The notes under the pieces: model-generated
Told to the model about the DNA's origin: nothing
Databases searched by the model: none
Seen by the model: the letters and a program-made list of their open reading frames with translations, nothing else
Position numbers and translations under genes: made by a program
Assembly: GCA_001430745.1 (NCBI GenBank)
Contig: KQ482021.1
Location: forward strand, 190,641-217,200
Length of the DNA: 26,560 nt
Origin: Auxenochlorella pyrenoidosa
Lineage: Eukaryota; Chlorophyta; Trebouxiophyceae; Chlorellales; Chlorellaceae
Reading direction: 5' to 3'
Shown here: one piece after another, positions 18,330 to 26,560 of the stretch
How the letters are laid out: the number at the start of each line of letters is the position of its first letter
How positions within the stretch are numbered: the first letter of the stretch is position 1

Positions 18330-21300
18330 ATGCTCGCAGCGGGGCGGTGGGAGATCCGGCGGCCTCTATGTCGGTGGGTGAGCACGCTGCAGCCGGAGCT
18401 CGAGGTGAGACGCCGGCTGAGAAGGGTCCCGCCTGCCTCCAGCCGCCTGCCTCCAGCCGCCGCCGCCCTGTGCTCCCCTGCATCAGTCAGATATGCACCT
18501 GTCTGCCCCTTGTGCCGTTCAATTCCAACCAATATGGTTTTCAAGCACCTCTTTGCCCAGCATTGACGAAACGCGCTGCGTCGCATCAGCAACTGAGTGC
18601 TTCTGCTGCTTCAACAGGCCCGTACCTGCTTGCCCTCCCTGCCAACCAGTGCTCATGCCTCCCCACCTGCCGGGCAGGCGGAGCTGCGGTCAATCGTGGG
18701 CGACAGGCTGACCACCCAGCCTGCAGCCCTGGAGCAGCACGGGCGCGACGAGTCATACCACCGGGGCCGCGCGCCGCAGGCAGGCCCCCTCTTTGCTTTG
18801 CCTGCTAGGCTCGGCGGCAGTGCAGCAGGGCATACGGCCCTGCTTATGCAGCCTGCCAGCGGCCGCTGGCGGGCATGGGACTGCTGCCGCCTTCCGTGCA
18901 GCGCTGCGCCGGCCAGGGGCAGGCTCCGCCCAATGCGCGCCCTGCCTCAGTCGCCTTGCTGGTGCGGCCCCGTTCCTGCACACCCCCGGAACAGGCATGG
19001 CGCACATCTCGGCTCGCCGTGAGCGACCTCTGGCTGCGCGCCCCCCCCCACCCACCACCACCACACTCACCCACACCCACACCCACACCCACACCCATCC
19101 CCCGGGCCTGCAGGCAGTGCTGTATCCCGAGTCAACAGGCGAGGTGTCGGCCATCGTGCGCGCTGCGGCGGCGGCGCGCTGCCCTGTCATCCCCTTTGGC
19201 GTGGGGACGTCGCTGGAGGGGCACGTGGCGGCGCTGCGGGGCGGCATCTGTCTGGATCTGTCGCGCATGAACCGCATACTGCAGGCAAGGGCCCCCCCTC
19301 CCCTGCTGCCGCTGGCCGTTCTCCCGCTGGGGTCTCGCTGCGGCACCCCTGCGCAGGGCGCCCGGGCACCTGCTGCCGCAACCCGCAGGGCAGGCCGCCC
19401 CTCGTGTGCCGGCCATGCAGGGTGCGGCACGCATGCAGCTGACTGCTTGCATTCCACACAAGCTGGCCTGCATGGAGCCTCCAGCGCGGGCTGGCAGTGG
19501 TTTTGCTGGCACACCGACTGCTCTGTGCGCAAGTAACACACTGCCGCTTGGCCATCAAGGCAGTGCCCTCCCCTGCACGCGTCGTTGCTCGCAGGTAAAC
19601 CCCGAAGACATGGACTGCTGGGTGCAGGCGGGCGTGACCCGCAAGCAACTCAACCAGCACCTGCACGACACCGGGCTGTTCTTTCCGGTGAGCCAGCTGG
19701 CCGCCCCTGTCGTGCATGCGGTGCCACGCACAGCTCGCACCGCATGCTGGCGCCCGCCCCTGCAGGGCCTCTGTCGGTGCGCATGCACCGGCGCCTCGCC
19801 CAGCACTGCCCGCTGCAGCGGTAGCTTCCCTGGCGGGCCCCTCTGTGTATGGCCCCACTTCTGCTAGTCCCACCTCCCGTGCAGGTGGACCCGGGGGCTG
19901 ATGCCACCCTGGGGGGCATGGCCGCCACGCGGTAAGTAGCCACCTGGCTGCCCCTTCCTGCTGAGATTCACCGCCATCCCAGGCCCCTGCATGGACTCGC
20001 ATGCCTCTTTGCCTGCCCTGGCTGGGTTGCCAGCGCCCCGCTGCGCCGCCCTCGCCCGTCCGGCAGGGCGTCCGGTACAAATGCGGTACGGTACGGCACC
20101 ATGCGGGACAACGTGCGGTCCCTCACCGTCGTGCTGCCCGACGGTACCGTCACGCAGACGGGTGCGCCTGTGTTTTCGGCTTTTGCAACAGCTTGAACAT
20201 GCGTGTTTGCGGCCCTGTCGCGGCTGCCTGGTGGCATGCATGGCTGCGCAGGCGGTAGCGGCAGCGGTGGCTGACGCCCCTGCCGAGCCCGGCCCTCTGC
20301 CTGCCCACCAAGCCATTGAGGCCCAGTTTACCAGGCCCCCCACCCCCACCCCCCCACCCCCCCACCACACCCCACCCCACCACCACCACCACCCCCGCCC
20401 AGCACGCCTTCAGGGCGCCGCGTGCGCAAGAGCTCCGCGGGCTACGACCTGACCGCCCTGTTTGTGGGCAGCGAGGGCACGCTGGGGGTGATCACCGAGG
20501 TGGCGCTGCGCCTGCACGGCCAGCCAGAGGCCACCGCCGCTGCTGTCTGCGCCTTTGCCGACCTCAAGGTGAGGTCCAGGCGGGACGCTGGGTACAAACG
20601 GTTTGGAAAAGCATCCAGCACCGTTTGGGCGGGCCACTGGCTGGCGACAACCCTGGCACAGGCGACGCCGCTGAAAGCCAGTTGACTTGCTCCCAGGCCG
20701 ACGCCCCCCACCCCCACCACCCCACCCCCACCACGACCCCACCCACCCAAACCACTGCCGGAGCGCAGGGCGCTGTGGACACGGCCACCCTGGTCATGCA
20801 GGCGGGCATCCCAGTGGCGCGCATCGAGCTGCTAGACGCCCTGCAGGCGAGACAGCTGCTGCTGGCACCTGTTTCCTGGAGATAGCTGCTGCTGCCGCCT
20901 GTTTCCTGGGATTGTTGTTGCGGCACTTTGAGCGGCGCTGTACGCCCTGCAGGCAAGACAGCTGTTGCTGCTGGCCAGCTGCCCCCCAGCAGTGTCGCGC
21001 AACTTGAGCAGCCGCTGGGCACAGGCTGCAGGACGCAGGCAACACGCCTCTGCTGCTTCCCGGCCCCCGGCATCTTATTCCACTTTGGGGGCCGCTGGAC
21101 TGCCTGCAGGCCAAGGGTCGCTTGCCTGCTGCCTGGCCCCTGCAGATAGAGGCCATCAACAGGTACAGCCACACAGACCTGCAAGTGGCGCCCACCCTGT
21201 TCCTCGAGTTCAATGGCAGCCCAGCGGCGGTGCAGGAGGCGGCGGAAGCGGCAGGCGAGCAGGGGGGCTGGGGAGGGCCGGGCGGTGGGACGGGGCTGTG

Positions 21301-23451
21301 CTGAGCTGTCGAGCATACATGTGAGCTTCCGGCTCACCGCAGGCAGCAGCAAGGCAGCTGGCGTCGGGCCTGCAGAGAGTGCAGCGCGTGCGCTAGAGGC
21401 ACCGAGCAGTGCGCATGCCGCTGCGACCTGTACCTCCTCGCCGTTTGGGCTGTTGCTGCCGTGTGCCTGGCCCAGTCAGTGCCTGCTTGCCTACACAAGT
21501 GCAGGAGCGATAGCGGCCGACTGTGGAGGCAGCAACTTCCGCTGGGCCGGTGGGTCGGCTGTGCAGCCTGGGGCCTGCCTGCCAGGAACCTCTGCTCTGC
21601 CCTGTGACGTGGGGGAGCTGCCTGCATGCGCCACCTGCCCAAACTGCCGCCTGCAAACTGCGCCACCCCAGCTCGACGGCTGCCGGCAGGCCTCACGCTC
21701 ATGCCCGCTGCCTCTCGCCCCCCCCCCCCCCCCCCGTCGCTTCAGAGCGCGAGGAGGAGCGGCGGCAGCTGTGGTCGGCCCGGCACTCGGCCTACTATGC
21801 AGCCCGCGCGCTGCGGCCGGGTGCGGCCTGCAGGAGCAAAGTGCCCGCCTTCCAGCCCGTTTTCCTGCCCGCCTGCCCTTCCTTTCTGGCTTGGGAGGGT
21901 TGCACCCACCTGGGGCCCGGTCATGCCTCCTCCCTGCCCCTCTCAACGTATGGCATGCCTGCGCAACGCCCGGGTGCAGGCTGCGCGGGCTTCCCCACCG
22001 ACCTGTGCGTCCCCCTGTCCCGCCTCACAGAGACGGTGCTGGCCTCGCAGGTGGGAGGGGAGTTAGTTCTTTCCTGCTCGGTGAATGCACACATTGCACA
22101 CATTGGAACAGGCATTCGTTGTTTGGCCCATTAGAGAGGGCAGCCCAGGCTGCCAGGCGCGGGCCACCGCAGCGTGCTCGGCAGGCAGGGCGGCACCCAC
22201 ATTGCACAGGGGGGTGCTTCCTCCCCGGCTGCGGCACTGGGCAGCAAGATTGAGTGCTAGCAGAGGGGCTTAGCGCGCCTGGCGGCTGGGCATGCCCAGC
22301 GTGGGCTGCCATACGTCGGTGCGCCTGTGCCCTTGTGCCATCCTCACCTGTGTGTCCCTGGGCACCAATGCCCCGCGTGCCCGGCACCTGCTCTGCAGGA
22401 GCTGTGCCGACGGCACGGCTTGCTGGCGCCGATGGTGGGGCACGTGGGTGATGGCAAGTGAGTGGCCCCTGCTGCTGCGCAGTGGTCCCAGCCCGGCTTC
22501 AACGCTGCGCTCTTGCTTTGCTCAGCGGCAGCAGTGAGGGGTAAAAATCCAGCCAGCAACCCTGCAGGCAGTTACTGGCAGCAGCCCGCAGCTCGGCTGG
22601 TGGGGAGGGCGGCGCCGCGCTCCCAAGGGCTGCTTGCTGAGCAGGCCAAGCACAGCCCCATGGAGCCGCTCCTCACGCCGCCCTGCCTGCCGCCCTCCCG
22701 ACCCTGTCCCCCTGCCTGAAGCTTCCACATGCTGCTGATCATTGACATGGACAATGCGGAGGAGGTGGCGAGGGCCAAGCAGGTGGTCACCGAGATGGTC
22801 CACCTGGCACAGGTGGGAAGGGGCAGGTGCGCAGGCCGCAGGGCGCCTCAATTGAGGCAGCCGGGCACGAGCCGCTCCCGCGCCTGGTCTGGCCATGCCC
22901 TTGTTGCGACCCGCCGCAGCTTCCTGGCTGTTGAACACATGGACAGCACTCACATGTGGCAGTGTCGCCCTTTGGCCTGGCATGGTGGCCGAGGTCTGCC
23001 GTCGCAACTGTCAATTGGTTGGCGCCATGTGCCCCTGCAGGATGTGGGCGGCACGTGCACCGGGGAGCACGGCGTTGGGTACGGCAAGCTGTGCCACCTG
23101 GAGCGTGAGCACGGCCTGCCCGCGCTGCAGGTGCGTGCAGCGGCTGGGAGCTTGCCGCTGTGCTGCGCGCTCGACTGCCATCGGACGGCACGCCTGCCGC
23201 CCTTGTTGTACCCCACCACCAGAGCCGCAAGGCCCGCGGTCGGTCGCAGCATGTGTGCTCACCCTGGCATGCACACGCCCAGCCCTGCTGGCATGTCTCA
23301 CCCGCAGCAACGTGGCACCCCCTCTCCCCGCGCCTCCCAGGTCATGCAAGGCATCAAGGCAGCCCTGGACCCGCTAGGCATCATGAACCCGGGCAAGCTG
23401 GGCAGCAGCCCTGCCAGCTTTGGCTCCGCAGCACGCCTGGACGACCTCTGA
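18330..23451 (+). CDS. DLD: D-lactate dehydrogenase (cytochrome), FAD-linked
   Basis: Fifteen exons give 473 aa with consistent phase: 18330-18404, 18678-18779, 19114-19284, 19595-19687, 19885-19931, 20067-20161, 20414-20568, 20769-20846, 21146-21254, 21746-21820, 21980-22050, 22399-22457, 22722-22812, 23041-23130, 23341-23451 (stop TGA). The FAD-binding part has [10 protein letters not shown] (86-95), [14 protein letters not shown] (149-162), [20 protein letters not shown] (200-219). The C-terminal oxidase part has GHVGDGNFH (371-379), [13 protein letters not shown] with Glu416/His417, and NPGKLG near the end. This matches plant and yeast mitochondrial D-lactate:cytochrome c oxidoreductases, which oxidise the D-lactate made by the glyoxalase route. 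The N terminus [16 protein letters not shown] is Arg-rich with no acidic residue but Glu8, fitting a mitochondrial presequence. Related glycolate or 2-hydroxyglutarate dehydrogenases are less likely. Four donors are GC. The start is the least certain point: in-frame ATGs exist to 18096. Confidence 0.92.
19065..19099. repeat. CACCCA hexanucleotide repeat
   Basis: A run of cacccacaccca units on the sense strand of the D-lactate dehydrogenase intron, ending about 12 nt before its acceptor at 19111-19113. A similar C/A tract covers 20329-20399 before the acceptor at 20413. Confidence 0.8.
20830..20975. repeat. Duplicated exon-intron boundary in the dehydrogenase gene
   Basis: The exon end and donor at 20830-20866 (acgccctgcag|gcgagacagc) recur at about 20937-20975 as acgccctgcag|gcaagacagc, followed by a similar gctgttgctgctgg. 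Between them, 20854-20883 and 20884-20913 form a tandem 30-bp pair (agctgctgctg...cctgtttcctggga). The second copy lies inside the intron, after in-frame stops, so it is probably non-coding. Confidence 0.75.
21718..21735. repeat. Poly-C run before a dehydrogenase acceptor
   Basis: About 18 C on the sense strand, 8 nt before the acceptor cag at 21743-21745 of the D-lactate dehydrogenase gene. Confidence 0.85.
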
Positions 23452-24060
23452 CCCCCACCCCGGGTGGCCCGAGTGTGACTTGGGACACGGGGCCAGATGC
23501 TTCTGCACTGCCTTTCGTTTCATTAGCACCTCTCAGCCCCCTCCCGTCACATGTCTCTTGGAATGTTACAATCTCCGAGGGGCCGGCAGCATGTCTGATG
23601 GTGCTACAAGCAAAAGAATGGGATCAGGGGTGCGGACGGGGACGGTGGGGGACCAACAGAGAGGTGGTGGGGAATGCCGGGGAGCCACCCGCCGCGCGTC
23701 GGTAAATGGCTCTTCTCTGCGGGCGGGCAGCGGCGCCCAGCGCCCCCGCGCGCACGCCACGACGGGGCGTTCGTTTGAGGGCCGCGACGCAGTACAGACA
23801 GAGAACCAAATCGGGTGCGCAGGGCGCGGAACGGGAGGAGTAGGAGGGAATGAAAGTGCAGGGCAAAACTCTGGCTCCCAGCGAAGGAGGCTGGACAAGG
23901 GGGCGGGGCGGCTGGCCGGGCCGGGACAATATACCCGGCCGCGGCCGCCGCCCTGCCGCAGGTGCCGGGCGGCCGCGCGTCAGCCCGCCATTGCCGCCGC
24001 CCCGTCAGGGGCGGGAAGCTCGGCGGCGCCGGCGCAGGCGTGCCCCCCGGCGCGAAGAGC
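23452..24060. other. Convergent 3' regions of D-lactate dehydrogenase and gapA
   Basis: 609 bp between two facing stop codons. No coding exon was recognised. From about 23620 to 23930 the plus strand is purine-rich, so the gapA sense strand is pyrimidine-rich, as in the region at 834-2300. A minus-strand TGTAA at 23566-23570 gives gapA a 3' UTR of about 500 nt. I found no plus-strand TGTAA for the dehydrogenase gene, so its end is undefined and may overlap gapA. Confidence 0.5.
23566..23570 (-). terminator. Poly(A) signal TGTAA of gapA
   Basis: The plus strand reads ttaca, so the minus strand reads TGTAA. It lies about 490 nt after the gapA stop (24061-24063) and 115 bp from the opposing dehydrogenase stop. 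It is the first such minus-strand signal after gapA. Confidence 0.6.
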
Positions 24061-26471
<2,411 letters not shown>

Positions 26472-26560
26472 CTGCACGGGGGGGTGGCGGGCGAGGTGGG
26501 GGTGGGGTGGCGTCAGCGCGAGCCGCCTCCGGCAGAGGGCACCGAGCTGGGCTCCCCAGG

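Noticed and set aside
19065..19099. CACCCA array as a telomere-like repeat
   Set aside because: It is short, intronic, unlike CCCTAAA, and sits where a polypyrimidine tract is expected.

Overview
The window is nuclear DNA of a green alga, most likely a Chlorella-like trebouxiophyte. The signs are very high GC, compact genes split into many short exons with GT-AG and some GC-AG introns, the chlorophyte poly(A) signal TGTAA behind several genes, and a plastid-type NADP glyceraldehyde-3-phosphate dehydrogenase (GapA). The species cannot be named from sequence alone. I see no mobile element, CRISPR array, tRNA or rRNA.

Six genes were rebuilt exon by exon, with reading phase checked at every junction. 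From left to right: (1) the 3' end of an unrecognised plus-strand gene (1-833); (2) a 17-exon minus-strand gene for a divergent protein kinase with a long unrecognised C-terminal extension (2581-8457, 726 aa); (3) an 8-exon minus-strand YghU/Ure2p-like glutathione transferase (9113-11941, 245 aa); (4) a 12-exon minus-strand gene for cytosolic ribosomal protein L5/uL18 (12651-16969, 294 aa); (5) a 15-exon plus-strand gene for a D-lactate dehydrogenase (cytochrome) type FAD enzyme (18330-23451, 473 aa); (6) the minus-strand gapA gene, entering from the right edge with 8 exons visible (24061-26471).

Genes 1 and 2 converge over a 1.7 kb pyrimidine-biased non-coding region (834-2580). Genes 2, 3 and 4 lie head to tail on the minus strand. 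Genes 4 and 5 diverge from a 1.36 kb interval whose half nearer gene 5 is AT-richer. Genes 5 and 6 converge with about 0.6 kb between stops. The genes are independent housekeeping or metabolic units: translation (RPL5), Calvin-Benson reduction (GapA), D-lactate oxidation, glutathione chemistry and signalling. Nothing shows that they form one system.

No new defence or mobile system was found. The points worth a second look are the divergent kinase (HQD and DLN in place of HRD and DFG, catalytic loop cut across two micro-exons, a stop-free in-frame intron), the high share of GC-AG introns (7 of 57), a 17-nt internal exon in RPL5, two introns that duplicate their own splice donor, and poly-C runs next to 3' splice sites.
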